Positions 34,734-43,392 of a DNA stretch of 64,000 bases are shown here, piece by piece. The notes below the pieces were generated by a model. That model was not told the origin of the DNA. It saw nothing but the letters and a program-made list of their open reading frames with translations, and ran no database searches. The DNA is from Aliamphritea ceti (GTDB taxonomy: Bacteria > Pseudomonadota > Gammaproteobacteria > Pseudomonadales > Balneatricaceae), in the NCBI RefSeq assembly GCF_024347215.1, contig NZ_AP025282.1, positions 1,302,001-1,366,000 on the forward strand. Direction: 5' to 3'. Numbering within the stretch: position 1 is the first letter of the stretch; every line of letters begins with the position of its first letter. The translations under genes were made by a program, and so were the position numbers.

Positions 34734-35124
34734 TAAATTGCCTTAAGTGACGCGTCATTCAGACTTCAAAAAGCGTTTAGGGATGGGGCTCTGGACCCCT
34801 TAAGACTGGCTAGTGTGCCGGAAAAAAAAGAGACTGTAAACAGTTCAGATGTTTATTGTGTTTTCTCTGCGAGTTTGCAGAAGTTGTCAGTGCTTTCTGT
34901 ACATTATTTGACTAATTGAACTGTAAAAGATACTGATTAAGGTGCGGTTTGGGTGGTTTAGGTTAAGCCTGTTAGTCAGGTTTCTGACCGGTTTGGAAAT
35001 CTGCATTTATATGTGAATTTAAACGCATGTTGTGTAATTTTGTTAAATTTCTGGGAACATTGACCTGCTGTCGATTATCAGAGATATTGCGCGCGATAAC
35101 GCGACTTATTAAGAGAGGTTCAGG
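34734..35124. other. Intergenic region between divergent aroQ and the DUF2333 gene
   Basis: 391 nt without a gene. It must hold the leftward promoter for aroQ-accBC, which I cannot place with confidence, and the rightward promoter annotated separately. A short inverted repeat ACTGT-AA-ACAGT lies at 34833-34844. Confidence 0.5.
35060..35088 (+). promoter_or_regulatory. Candidate promoter of the DUF2333 gene
   Basis: TTGACC (35060-35065), 17-bp spacer, GATATT (35083-35088), followed by a GC-rich GCGCGC discriminator, about 30 nt before the ATG. Confidence 0.5.
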
Positions 35125-36156
35125 ATGGAATGGTTGCAACGGACGTGGTTGCGTCTGTGGGATAGATTAACCGCAATTACATTGGGTATAAAAGGTGTTG
35201 GAATTGCCGTTGCTGCTCTGGTGTTGTATTTGGTGGTCGCGACAGGGGTAGGGGTATACTGGAGTATTGAGCCTTCGGGTTTTGAAGTGCGTGCTGAGCT
35301 GGCTGAGGATGGTAAAACACCGGTCGTTGGAACAGCAACGCTGAATGCTTTGATAGGCGTGACGGAAGTGTTACTCGATAAACCAGGTGGTTATTTATAT
35401 AACGACCGTATGCCACCGGGCCTGTGGCTGGATAACATTCCAAATTGGGAGTTTGGTGTGTTGGTGCAGGCGCGGGATATGGCGCGTGCGCTGCGTAAAG
35501 ACTTTAGTAGGTCTCAGTCACAATCTACAGAGGACGTTGATTTAATACAGGCGGAGCCATTACTTCACTTTGACAATAATAGTTGGCTGTTGCCGGCTAC
35601 TGAATCTGAGTACCGTAAAGGTGTGAAAGCTTTGCTGGCTTACGAAGTGCGTCTGGCGCGTAATGATGATGCTGCGCAGTTTTATGCCCGTGCTGATAAT
35701 TTACGTGACTGGCTGGCAGATGTTTCTACCCGGCTTGGCAGTTTGTCACAGCGGTTAAGTGCGAGTGTAGGGCAGAAAAGAGTGAACACTGATTTAGCTG
35801 GCGATAATGCTGCGCGTCAGTCAACGGTTGCTGCAACTGAGCTGGAGATTAAAACGCCCTGGCTGGAAATAGATGATGTGTTTTATGAGGCACGTGGCAC
35901 GGCATGGGCGCTTATTCATTTGTTGAAAGCTGTTGAACAGGACTTCGCGCCTGCACTGGAAAAGAAAAATGCGTTGATTAGTCTGCGTCAGATTATTCGG
36001 GAGTTGGAGTCAACACAGTCCACTATCTGGAGTCCGATGATTTTGAATGGTACTGAGTTTGGTTTTCTGTCTAATCATTCTTTGGTAATGGCTTCGTATA
36101 TTTCCCGGGCGAATGCGGCAATTATTGATTTGCGTGAGTTGTTGTCTCAGGGGTAA
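35125..36156 (+). CDS. DUF2333 family membrane protein
   Basis: 343 residues with a single N-terminal membrane helix (about 25-45, GIAVAALVLYLVVATGVGVYW) and a large domain beyond it, probably periplasmic. The block PGGYLYNDRMPPGLWLDNIPNWEFG is a signature of DUF2333. The remainder is helical, with several conserved-looking Trp residues. Function unknown. It is monocistronic: AGAGAGG ribosome site, own promoter and a terminator 64 nt after the stop. Confidence 0.85.
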   Translation: MEWLQRTWLRLWDRLTAITLGIKGVGIAVAALVLYLVVATGVGVYWSIEPSGFEVRAELAEDGKTPVVGTATLNALIGVTEVLLDKPGGYLYNDRMPPGLWLDNIPNWEFGVLVQARDMARALRKDFSRSQSQSTEDVDLIQAEPLLHFDNNSWLLPATESEYRKGVKALLAYEVRLARNDDAAQFYARADNLRDWLADVSTRLGSLSQRLSASVGQKRVNTDLAGDNAARQSTVAATELEIKTPWLEIDDVFYEARGTAWALIHLLKAVEQDFAPALEKKNALISLRQIIRELESTQSTIWSPMILNGTEFGFLSNHSLVMASYISRANAAIIDLRELLSQG

Positions 36157-36219
36157 TTAGCTTCCTGGTATTAAGTTTGTTCTGTGTCACTGCTGTATGT
36201 CGCAGAATCGACTATCCTT

Positions 36220-36247
36220 AAAGCCGACTATTAATAGTCGGCTTTTT
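36220..36247 (+). terminator. Terminator after the DUF2333 gene
   Basis: Palindromic stem AAGCCGACTATT/AATAGTCGGCTT followed by a T-run. Confidence 0.88.
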
Positions 36248-36319
36248 AGTTTGTTATCAATGGATAAGTATTCATCTGAATTTCTGACTCTTTGGTAAGA
36301 AATTAAGACTTTTCTGGCA

Positions 36320-36347
36320 TTTGTCAGTATCATCCCGGCTAAATAAT
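36320..36347 (+). promoter_or_regulatory. Possible promoter of upp
   Basis: TTGTCA (36321-36326) with AATAAT (36342-36347) 15 nt later; spacing is short, so this is tentative. A perfect palindrome GCGAGCTCGC (36375-36384) lies in the predicted leader of over 100 nt. Confidence 0.35.
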
Positions 36348-36489
36348 GTTACTTGTCTGCTGAACGTTAGGCTTGCGAGCTCGCCTGACTTTGAGTACTG
36401 CTACGTCTGCTTGTTTTTAGCTGCAAATACTCGTGATGCGTCAGAGGCGGTAACGTCTTTTAATTTTCAAGATTTCTGGTGAGAACAAC

Positions 36490-37116
36490 ATGCGTGTTAA
36501 TGAAATAAACCATCCGCTGGTAAAACACAAATTGGGCCTGATGCGGGCAGCAAGCGTTAGCACCCGCAGCTTTCGGCAGCTGGCTGCGGAAGTAGGTTGT
36601 TTACTGACCTATGAAGCCACTAAAGATCTGGCAACTGAAACCTATCAGTTGGAAGGTTGGTGCGGTGAAATAACAGCAGAGCGAATTAAAGGTAAGAAAA
36701 TTACAGTTGTGCCAATCCTGCGTGCAGGTATTGGTATGTTGGATGGTGTGCTTGATTTACTGCCAAGTGCCAAGATTAGCGTAGTTGGTTTGTATCGTGA
36801 TGAAGAGACATTACAACCTGTCGCGTATTTTGAAAAACTGGCGCATGACATTGATGAGCGGATGTCTCTGATCATTGATCCGATGCTTGCAACAGGCGGT
36901 TCGATGAATGCCACTATTGATATGCTGAAGAAAGCTGGCTGTAGCAGTATTCGTGCACTTGTTTTAGTTGCGGCACCTGAGGGTATTAAGGCTGTTCAGG
37001 AGGCGCATCCTGATGTAGAGATTTTTACCGCTGCACTGGATAGTCATCTGAATGAGCAGGGCTATATTATCCCTGGTCTCGGGGATGCCGGAGATAAGAT
37101 TTTTGGTACTAAGTAA
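36490..37116 (+). CDS. upp: Uracil phosphoribosyltransferase
   Basis: 208 residues. It has the typical N-terminus (HPLVKHKLGLMR), VPILRAGIGMLDGVL, the PRPP loop DPMLATGGSM and the uracil-site end GYIIPGLGDAGDKIFGTK. It salvages uracil to UMP. uraA follows 190 nt later behind a terminator, so the two may be separately transcribed. Confidence 0.98.
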   Translation: MRVNEINHPLVKHKLGLMRAASVSTRSFRQLAAEVGCLLTYEATKDLATETYQLEGWCGEITAERIKGKKITVVPILRAGIGMLDGVLDLLPSAKISVVGLYRDEETLQPVAYFEKLAHDIDERMSLIIDPMLATGGSMNATIDMLKKAGCSSIRALVLVAAPEGIKAVQEAHPDVEIFTAALDSHLNEQGYIIPGLGDAGDKIFGTK

Positions 37117-37187
37117 GTACCTGACACTCTGAGGTATTTAGGGTAGCTAACAGATTTGATGCAACACGATAAGTTGTTGTGTCTTAG

Positions 37188-37218
37188 CCCGGGACAGTTC
37201 TGCTGATCCCGGGTTTTT
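37188..37218 (+). terminator. Terminator between upp and uraA
   Basis: CCCGGGA/TCCCGGG stem with a 12-nt loop, followed by five T. Confidence 0.8.
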
Positions 37219-37308
37219 ATAAGTTCTGCATGCTGGGTGCAGAGGATAATAACTGTGACATGCTGTGCTTGGCAGTAATGTCATCAAAAGATGAATAAGG
37301 TCTGAAGA

Positions 37309-38613
37309 ATGAGTGATTCTAATACCGTGAATCTGGTGCCTGAGCCGCTTTGGCGAACAGTGCTGGCCGGGTCGCAGATGTTGTTTGTTGCGTTCGGTGC
37401 GCTAGTGCTGATGCCGTTGCTGACGGGTATGGATCCAAGTGTCGCGCTGTTTACAGCAGGCCTTGGTACCTTGATGTTTCAATTTGTTACTAAGCGTCAG
37501 GTGCCGGTTTTTCTGGCATCGTCTTTTGTATTCATAGCACCGATCATTTACAGCACTCAGACATGGGGTATGGCAGCGACACTGGGCGCGCTGTTCTGTG
37601 CGGGGCTTGTGTACATGCTGCTGGCGCTTATCGTTAAAGTGCGCGGTGCCGGCTTTCTGCATCGCTTACTGCCGCCGGTAGTTGTGGGTCCTGTTATTAT
37701 GGTGATTGGCCTTGGTTTGGCGCCGATTGCAGTGAATATGGCAATGGGTAAGGCTGGTGATGGCAGTATTGAGTTGTTCCCATATATCGATGCCATGATT
37801 GTCTCTATGTCTGCGTTGGTAACTACTTTGCTTGTGGCTACTTTGGGGCGGGGAATTTTCCGGTTGTTGCCAATATTGTCAGGTGTGGTTGTGGGTTACA
37901 CTGTGGCTCATTTTATGGGGATGGTGAACTACGATATCGTGGCGGCTGCGCCGTTAATTGCTGTTCCAGCGTTTGTCTTGCCTGAGTTTCAGTGGCAGGC
38001 AATCCTGTTTATGATTCCTGTAGCAATTGCGCCTGCGATCGAGCACGTTGGTGATGTATTGGCGATTGGTCACGTAACAGGCAAGGATTATATCAAGAAG
38101 CCTGGTTTGCACCGTACTTTGTTTGGTGATGGTATTGCGACTTCGGCAGCGGCGCTTTTTGGTGGGCCACCAAACACTACGTATTCAGAAGTAACCGGTG
38201 CGGTGATGTTAACGCGCTCATTTAATCCGATGATTATGGTGTGGGCTGCGGTATTTGCTATTGCCCTGGCATTCGTTGCGAAATTCGGGATTTTATTGCA
38301 AACCATTCCGGCACCTGTGATGGGTGGTATTTTGATTTTATTGTTCGGCTCGATTGCTGCAGTCGGTATGAATACGCTGATTAAGGCTAAGGTTGATTTG
38401 GCGCAGCAGCGTAATCTTGTGATTGTTGCTACAACTCTGGTATTTGGTATTGGTGGTATGGTCGTTGGTAAGGGTGAGTTCAGTATGCAGGGCGTTAGTC
38501 TTTGTGGCCTGATCGCTATTCTCCTGAACCTGGTTCTGCCAATGGGGCAGGTAGCAGATGATCTGAGTGAAGAAAAAGCGGTTGTTGATGATTTAGTTGA
38601 TCATGCTAAATAA
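37309..38613 (+). CDS. uraA: Uracil permease, NCS2 family
   Basis: 434 residues, hydrophobic almost throughout (12-14 membrane segments, consistent with the 7+7 NCS2 fold). Features include the AIEHVGDVLAIG helix with the conserved Glu-His pair and FGGPPNTTYSEVTGAV with the second conserved Glu. It imports uracil by proton symport in E. coli UraA. Position behind upp supports uracil rather than xanthine. Confidence 0.93.
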   Translation: MSDSNTVNLVPEPLWRTVLAGSQMLFVAFGALVLMPLLTGMDPSVALFTAGLGTLMFQFVTKRQVPVFLASSFVFIAPIIYSTQTWGMAATLGALFCAGLVYMLLALIVKVRGAGFLHRLLPPVVVGPVIMVIGLGLAPIAVNMAMGKAGDGSIELFPYIDAMIVSMSALVTTLLVATLGRGIFRLLPILSGVVVGYTVAHFMGMVNYDIVAAAPLIAVPAFVLPEFQWQAILFMIPVAIAPAIEHVGDVLAIGHVTGKDYIKKPGLHRTLFGDGIATSAAALFGGPPNTTYSEVTGAVMLTRSFNPMIMVWAAVFAIALAFVAKFGILLQTIPAPVMGGILILLFGSIAAVGMNTLIKAKVDLAQQRNLVIVATTLVFGIGGMVVGKGEFSMQGVSLCGLIAILLNLVLPMGQVADDLSEEKAVVDDLVDHAK

Positions 38614-38631
38614 CTGATCTGTATTACATAG

Positions 38632-38663
38632 AAGGCGCGCCTGGAAACAGTCGCGCTTTTTTT
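38632..38663 (+). terminator. Terminator after uraA
   Basis: AAGGCGCG/CGCGCTTT stem with one G-U pair and a 12-nt loop, then a T-run. Confidence 0.75.
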
Positions 38664-38747
38664 GTGTAGGTGATTAAGTCGCAGATGTTGCTGGTTTGGA
38701 TTGTTTGTTTTGGCAGGGGAGGTTAAGAAGTGTTTGTCAGAGAAGGT

Positions 38748-38768
38748 AGGGCTGCATATAACAGCCCT
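38748..38768 (-). terminator. Hairpin after msrA
   Basis: AGGGCTG/CAGCCCT stem with a 7-nt loop, 13 nt after the msrA stop; no clear T-run, so termination is uncertain. Confidence 0.4.
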
Positions 38769-38781
38769 GTACAGAAAGAGA

Positions 38782-39252
38782 TTAAATGCTGCAGCCGCTC
38801 ATACCTTTTTTGGCCAGGTATTGTTGATGATATTCTTCGGCACGCCAAAAATGAGGGGCGGGTTCGATCTGTGTGACGATTGGATTGCCAAAAATACCGC
38901 TTTTATCGAGAACGGCCAGGCTTTGTTCGGCCATAATACGCTGTGTATCATCGTGGTAGAAAATAGCTGAGCGATACTGGTCGCCAACATCTGGTCCCTG
39001 GCGATTCAGTGTTGTTGGGTCATGCATTTGCCAGAATAAATCTAACAGAGCGTCGTAATCAGTAATCTGGTCGTCAAACTCAACTTGTATGACTTCGGCG
39101 TGGCCGGTGTCTTTGCGGCAAATATCTTCATAAGTTGGTTTTTCTGTATGCCCGCCCATATAACCGACGGCGGTGCTGGTAACGCCCGAATGTTGACTGA
39201 AGCGGGCTTCTACGCCCCAGAAACAACCTGCAGCAAAAGTGGCGGTAGGCAT
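38782..39252 (-). CDS. msrA: Peptide-methionine (S)-S-oxide reductase MsrA
   Basis: 156 residues from the ATG at 39252, preceded by AGGAG 8 nt upstream; the frame extends 17 codons further but without a ribosome site. Catalytic C10 is in AAGCFWG, and the recycling cysteine is in the C-terminal GMSGCSI. HTEKPTYEDICRKDTGHAEVIQ is typical. It repairs oxidised methionine using thioredoxin. It stands alone between uraA and gatB. Confidence 0.95.
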   Translation of the reverse strand: MPTATFAAGCFWGVEARFSQHSGVTSTAVGYMGGHTEKPTYEDICRKDTGHAEVIQVEFDDQITDYDALLDLFWQMHDPTTLNRQGPDVGDQYRSAIFYHDDTQRIMAEQSLAVLDKSGIFGNPIVTQIEPAPHFWRAEEYHQQYLAKKGMSGCSI

Positions 39253-39489
39253 AAAATGGTACTCCTGTAATCTGATCGCAGAGTGGCAATATTTGCCGCT
39301 CATATCCTCGTTTCTTCGATTTTATCGTGCCAGTTAGCGGTATACACGATTGTTAATGGTTAATACATAGCTTTTGAGCCAGTGTAAGCCGTAAAGTTCG
39401 GCAACAGAGCTGTCTGGCTGTATATGTTTATGTGCAGATAGTATTTTAGCTTGGCTCAGGAAATATGGCTGAGAAAAACCTGAAGAACT

Positions 39490-39524
39490 AAAAAACCGCT
39501 AGCAGATGCATTCTGTTAGCGGTT
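39490..39524 (-). terminator. Terminator of the gatCAB operon
   Basis: Minus strand: AACCGCTA.CAGA/TCTG.TAGCGGTT stem, then six T, 45 nt beyond the gatB stop. Confidence 0.85.
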
Positions 39525-39568
39525 GATGATTACGAAGGTGGGCTAAAAGTTAGTCTGAAAAACCGTAG

Positions 39569-41020
39569 TTAAACCAGCTCATCCAGTTTTTGTTTTAGTA
39601 AGCCCTGCACTTGACCGGGGTTAGCTTTGCCTTGTGATGCTTGCATAACTTTACCCATGAAGAAGCCGATCATTTTACCGCGTTTTTCAGGTTCAGCATT
39701 TACATACTGATCGACTTGAGTTTGATTCGCTGCAATTACGTCAGCAACCATGCTTTCGATCGCACCGGTATCAGTAACCTGCTTCAGGCCTTTCGCTTCA
39801 ATTACCTGATCGGCATCACCTTCACCGGCCCACATGGCTTCAAAAACCTGTTTGGCTATTTTGCCGGAGATAGTGTTGTCGCTGATACGGAGCAGTAATC
39901 CACCAAGCATTTCAGCGGTTACCGGAGCGTTAGTGATAGCTGTATCCGTCTGATTAAGGTGCTTGGATACTTCGCCCATTACCCAGTTAGCTGTGAGTTT
40001 TGCGTCTTTCGCTGCAGTTGCTGAGGTTTCGAAGTACTCGCTTAGTTTACGGTCAGCAGACAATACCATTGCATCGTAATCGCTTAGCTTGTATTCGCTG
40101 ACAAAGCGCTCGCGACGAGCGTCTGGTAGCTCAGGCAAGCTGGCGCGTAACTGCTCGATATATTCGTCGTCGATGACGATTGGTAGCAGGTCTGGGCAAG
40201 GGAAGTAACGGTAGTCGTTGGCTTCTTCTTTGCTACGCATGGAGCGGGTTTCGTCTTTGTTTGCATCGTACAGGCGGGTTTCCTGAGTGATTCGACCGCC
40301 ATCTTCGATGATATCAATCTGTCTTTCTATCTCACCGAGAATGGCTTTCTCGATGAAGCGGAAAGAGTTGATGTTCTTGGTTTCGGTACGGTTGCCGTAT
40401 TCTTCTTCGCCTTTGAGACGAACAGATACGTTACAGTCACAACGGAAAGAGCCTTCTGCCATGTTGCCGTCGCAGATACCCAGGTTAGTGACGATTGCGT
40501 GGATTTTACGCACGTAGGCAACTGCTTCTGCAGCGCTGCGCATATCAGGTTCTGAAACGATTTCCAGTAGCGGTGTGCCGGCACGGTTTAAATCGATACC
40601 CGTCATATTGGGGAATTCTTCGTGCAGGGATTTGCCAGCATCTTCTTCCAAATGAGCGCGGGTTACGCCAACGCGCTTGATGCTGCCGTCTTCCATTTCA
40701 ATGTCTACGTGGCCAATGCCAACTATTGGGTGAAATAGCTGGCTGGTCTGATAGCCTTTTGGCAGATCCGGGTAAAAGTAGTTTTTGCGGTCGAATACTG
40801 ATGTACGGCCAATTTCAGCGTCAATTGCCAGCCCGAACATGGTGGCCATGCGCAGTGCTTCAGCATTAAAAACTGGCAGAGTTCCAGGTAAGGCCAGATC
40901 GACAGCGCAAGCCTGGGTGTTAGGCTCAGCGCCGAATGCGGTGCTTGCGCCGGAAAAGATTTTTGACTTGGTGGCCAGTTGGGCGTGAATCTCAAGCCCG
41001 ATGACTGCTTCCCATTCCAT
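39569..41020 (-). CDS. gatB: Asp-tRNA(Asn)/Glu-tRNA(Gln) amidotransferase subunit B
   Basis: 483 residues. N-terminal WEAVIGLEIHAQL, metal/catalytic core around KNYFYPDLPKGYQ, CDCNVSVR, and a C-terminal YqeY-like tRNA-binding domain ending PGQVQGLLKQKL. It phosphorylates the misacylated tRNA side chain so that it can be amidated with ammonia from GatA. The gene lies 100 nt downstream of gatA. Confidence 0.98.
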   Translation of the reverse strand: MEWEAVIGLEIHAQLATKSKIFSGASTAFGAEPNTQACAVDLALPGTLPVFNAEALRMATMFGLAIDAEIGRTSVFDRKNYFYPDLPKGYQTSQLFHPIVGIGHVDIEMEDGSIKRVGVTRAHLEEDAGKSLHEEFPNMTGIDLNRAGTPLLEIVSEPDMRSAAEAVAYVRKIHAIVTNLGICDGNMAEGSFRCDCNVSVRLKGEEEYGNRTETKNINSFRFIEKAILGEIERQIDIIEDGGRITQETRLYDANKDETRSMRSKEEANDYRYFPCPDLLPIVIDDEYIEQLRASLPELPDARRERFVSEYKLSDYDAMVLSADRKLSEYFETSATAAKDAKLTANWVMGEVSKHLNQTDTAITNAPVTAEMLGGLLLRISDNTISGKIAKQVFEAMWAGEGDADQVIEAKGLKQVTDTGAIESMVADVIAANQTQVDQYVNAEPEKRGKMIGFFMGKVMQASQGKANPGQVQGLLKQKLDELV

Positions 41021-41039
41021 TTTTATAAACCTCTTTGCT

Positions 41040-41077
41040 TGAATGCCTGAGTGAGTGGTCTCGAACTCAGGTATTCA
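41040..41077. repeat. Long inverted repeat between gatA and gatB
   Basis: TGAATGCCTGAG (41040-41051) and CTCAGGTATTCA (41066-41077) pair over 12 bp with one G-T/A-C position, 14-nt loop. It lies wholly in the gatA-gatB gap, close to the gatB start. It may be an mRNA processing or translation-control hairpin; no T-run follows. Confidence 0.55.
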
Positions 41078-41120
41078 GGGTGCGTATAAACGCGGAAATT
41101 AAATCGGTATGTCCTGCGTA

Positions 41121-42575
41121 TTAGGCAAGTCCTTCCGGTGCTTTTGTGTGCCAGTCGGTTGCTTGCTGGAACATGTGTGCAACATTAAGTAGGCGGCTTT
41201 CTGCAAGATAGTTACCGATAATCTGTAAGCCAACCGGTAAACCGTTACTGAAGCCGCAAGGTACTGACATGCCTGGCAGGCCTGCAAGGTTCAGAGAGAT
41301 AGTAAAAATATCTTCCATGTACATGGCGACAGGATCGGCACTTTTTTCACCCAGCTTCCAAGATGGGTGGGGTGTTGTCGGGCCCATGATTACATCAACT
41401 TCAGCCAGTGCAGCAGCGAAATCCTGTTGTATCAGGCGGCGAATTTGCAGGGCTTTTTTGTAATAAGCGTCATAGAAACCTTCAGAAAGAGCATATGTGC
41501 CTACCATGATGCGGCGCTGAACTTCAGGGCCGAAGCCTTCGCCACGGCTGCGCTTATACAAATCTTCCAGATTGACCGGATCTTCGCAGCGATGGCCGTA
41601 GCGTACACCGTCAAACCGGGATAAGTTGGAAGAAGCCTCTGCTGGCGCAACAATATAGTAGGCCGGAATGGCGAGGTGTGTATTAGGCAGGCTGATTTCT
41701 TTGATTTCAGCGCCCATAGCTTCGAATTCTTTGATTGCAGCCTGAACCTGTTCAGCGATACCCGTATCGATGCCGGCGGCAAAGTACTCTTTTGGCAGAC
41801 CGATTTTTAAGCCTTTAAGAGGCTGACTCAGTTCAGCCGTAAAGTCAGGAACTGCTTTATCCAGGCTGGTAGAATCTTTTGGGTCAAAGCCGGCCATGAC
41901 ATTCAGCATCATGGCGGCGTCTTCCGCGGTACGCGTCATTGGACCGCCCTGATCCAGTGAGGATGCGAAAGCAACCATGCCGAAGCGTGATACCCGACCG
42001 TAAGTTGGTTTGATGCCGGTAATGCCGGTAAGCGCTGCTGGCTGGCGAATAGAGCCTCCGGTGTCAGTGCCGGTTGCAGCTGGTGCCAGGCGAGCAGCTA
42101 CCGCTGCTGCTGAACCGCCCGATGAGCCGCCTGGTACGCGGTCGGTATCCCATGGGTTACGGGAAGGGCCATAGAAACTGGATTCGTTCGATGAGCCCAT
42201 CGCAAACTCATCCATATTTGTTTTGCCCAGAGTAACTGCGCCGGCCTGGTTGAACTTTTCGACAACAGTAGCGTTATATGGCGAGATGAAGTTGTCCAGC
42301 ATCTTGGAGCCGCAACTGGTGCGAACGCCTTCGGTACAAAACAGATCTTTATGGGCGATTGGTAAGCCGGTAAATGCACCTGCTTCACCTTTAGCGCGCT
42401 GAGCATCGGCGGCTTTTGCCTGCTCGATAGCCTGTTCATCAGTTACGCTAATATAGCTGTTGTAGTTGCTGTCCTGGTCTTTAATGCGGTCCAGGTAAGC
42501 CTGGGTCAGCTCGACACTGCTAAAGTCGCCGCTGTTTAACCCCTGTGCCAGTTCGGCAAGTGTTTTTTCAAACAT
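41121..42575 (-). CDS. gatA: Asp-tRNA(Asn)/Glu-tRNA(Gln) amidotransferase subunit A
   Basis: 484 residues with the amidase signature: catalytic Lys in LPIAHKDLFC, the GGSSGGSAAAVAARL loop and the Ser nucleophile in GTDTGGSIRQPAAL. It releases ammonia from glutamine for GatB. The presence of GatCAB implies that this bacterium makes Gln-tRNA and/or Asn-tRNA by the indirect route. Confidence 0.98.
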   Translation of the reverse strand: MFEKTLAELAQGLNSGDFSSVELTQAYLDRIKDQDSNYNSYISVTDEQAIEQAKAADAQRAKGEAGAFTGLPIAHKDLFCTEGVRTSCGSKMLDNFISPYNATVVEKFNQAGAVTLGKTNMDEFAMGSSNESSFYGPSRNPWDTDRVPGGSSGGSAAAVAARLAPAATGTDTGGSIRQPAALTGITGIKPTYGRVSRFGMVAFASSLDQGGPMTRTAEDAAMMLNVMAGFDPKDSTSLDKAVPDFTAELSQPLKGLKIGLPKEYFAAGIDTGIAEQVQAAIKEFEAMGAEIKEISLPNTHLAIPAYYIVAPAEASSNLSRFDGVRYGHRCEDPVNLEDLYKRSRGEGFGPEVQRRIMVGTYALSEGFYDAYYKKALQIRRLIQQDFAAALAEVDVIMGPTTPHPSWKLGEKSADPVAMYMEDIFTISLNLAGLPGMSVPCGFSNGLPVGLQIIGNYLAESRLLNVAHMFQQATDWHTKAPEGLA

Positions 42576-42672
42576 GGTAATGGGTGATCCTTAAATCGAA
42601 ATTCGGGTAACGGGCTTAGTTTCAATACGCGCGGTTAAATAAGTATTTCCGGCGATCATTGCTAAGCAGAGG

Positions 42673-42960
42673 TTATTCAATAACCTTCGGAACCTGGAAC
42701 AGGCCGTTTTCAACAGCAGGCGCAACGGTTTGTAAATGGTCGCGCTGATTGGTTTCGCTCACTTCATCGGTACGCAGGCGTTGTACTGCGTCCAGAGGGT
42801 GTGACATCGGTGTCACATCGGCGGTATCCACAGCCTGCATCTGGTTAACTAAGTCCAGGATGCTGGAAAGGGTAGTGGTGTATTCCGGGATGTCCTGCTC
42901 ATTGATTTGCAGGCGCGCCAGGTGGGCAATTTTTTCCACATCTGAGCGATCTAGTGCCAT
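42673..42960 (-). CDS. gatC: Asp-tRNA(Asn)/Glu-tRNA(Gln) amidotransferase subunit C
   Basis: 95 residues, normal length. N-terminal DVEKIAHLARLQI and the central MSHPLDAVQRLRTDEV are typical. GatC wraps around the GatA-GatB interface and stabilises it. It is first in gatCAB and divergent from mreB, as in Pseudomonas. Confidence 0.96.
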   Translation of the reverse strand: MALDRSDVEKIAHLARLQINEQDIPEYTTTLSSILDLVNQMQAVDTADVTPMSHPLDAVQRLRTDEVSETNQRDHLQTVAPAVENGLFQVPKVIE

Positions 42961-43392
42961 GGTTGGATACTCATAAAACTTAGTGATAGGTTAACCCGGG
43001 AATTCTGCCTGACTGTTGGAATGAAATCCATGGACAGAATATGCCGTTTTCGTTGATTTCAGTATTGCATAAATAACCTGAACTCAATGCTTCTCCTGTT
43101 GTCTTCAGCAGTGTAAATAGCAACGAAGCGGAAGGCTTGGCTGCGACGCATTGTGTATTCGTAAGATTATCTATAGCTTATTGAATATAAAGAGCTACGT
43201 TAACACATTTGTTGCTTGCCCAAAATCCCCGCCATTGCTACAGTGGGACATTTTTAAGAGGAAGCTGCGAACAGCTCCGGAACACCTCTGATTTTTAGAG
43301 TAAATCTTCAAACTATTTCGCAGGTTTCATAGTCATAGCGCAGTCTTTTTTTGCGCCGCTAGAGTAAGATATTCAGGTAAGGCGGACAGTCA
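42961..43392. other. Intergenic region between divergent gatC and mreB
   Basis: 432 nt without a gene. It contains the mreB promoter candidate and an mreB leader of about 140 nt. The gatC promoter must also lie here, but I see no convincing match. Confidence 0.5.
43216..43244 (+). promoter_or_regulatory. Candidate promoter of mreB
   Basis: TTGCCC (43216-43221), 17-bp spacer, TACAGT (43239-43244), about 140 nt before the ATG. Confidence 0.5.

Noticed and set aside
34833..34844. ACTGTAAACAGT as a LexA-type operator
   Set aside because: Spacing between CTG and CAG is 4 nt, not the 10 nt of the gammaproteobacterial SOS box, and the neighbours are not DNA-repair genes.
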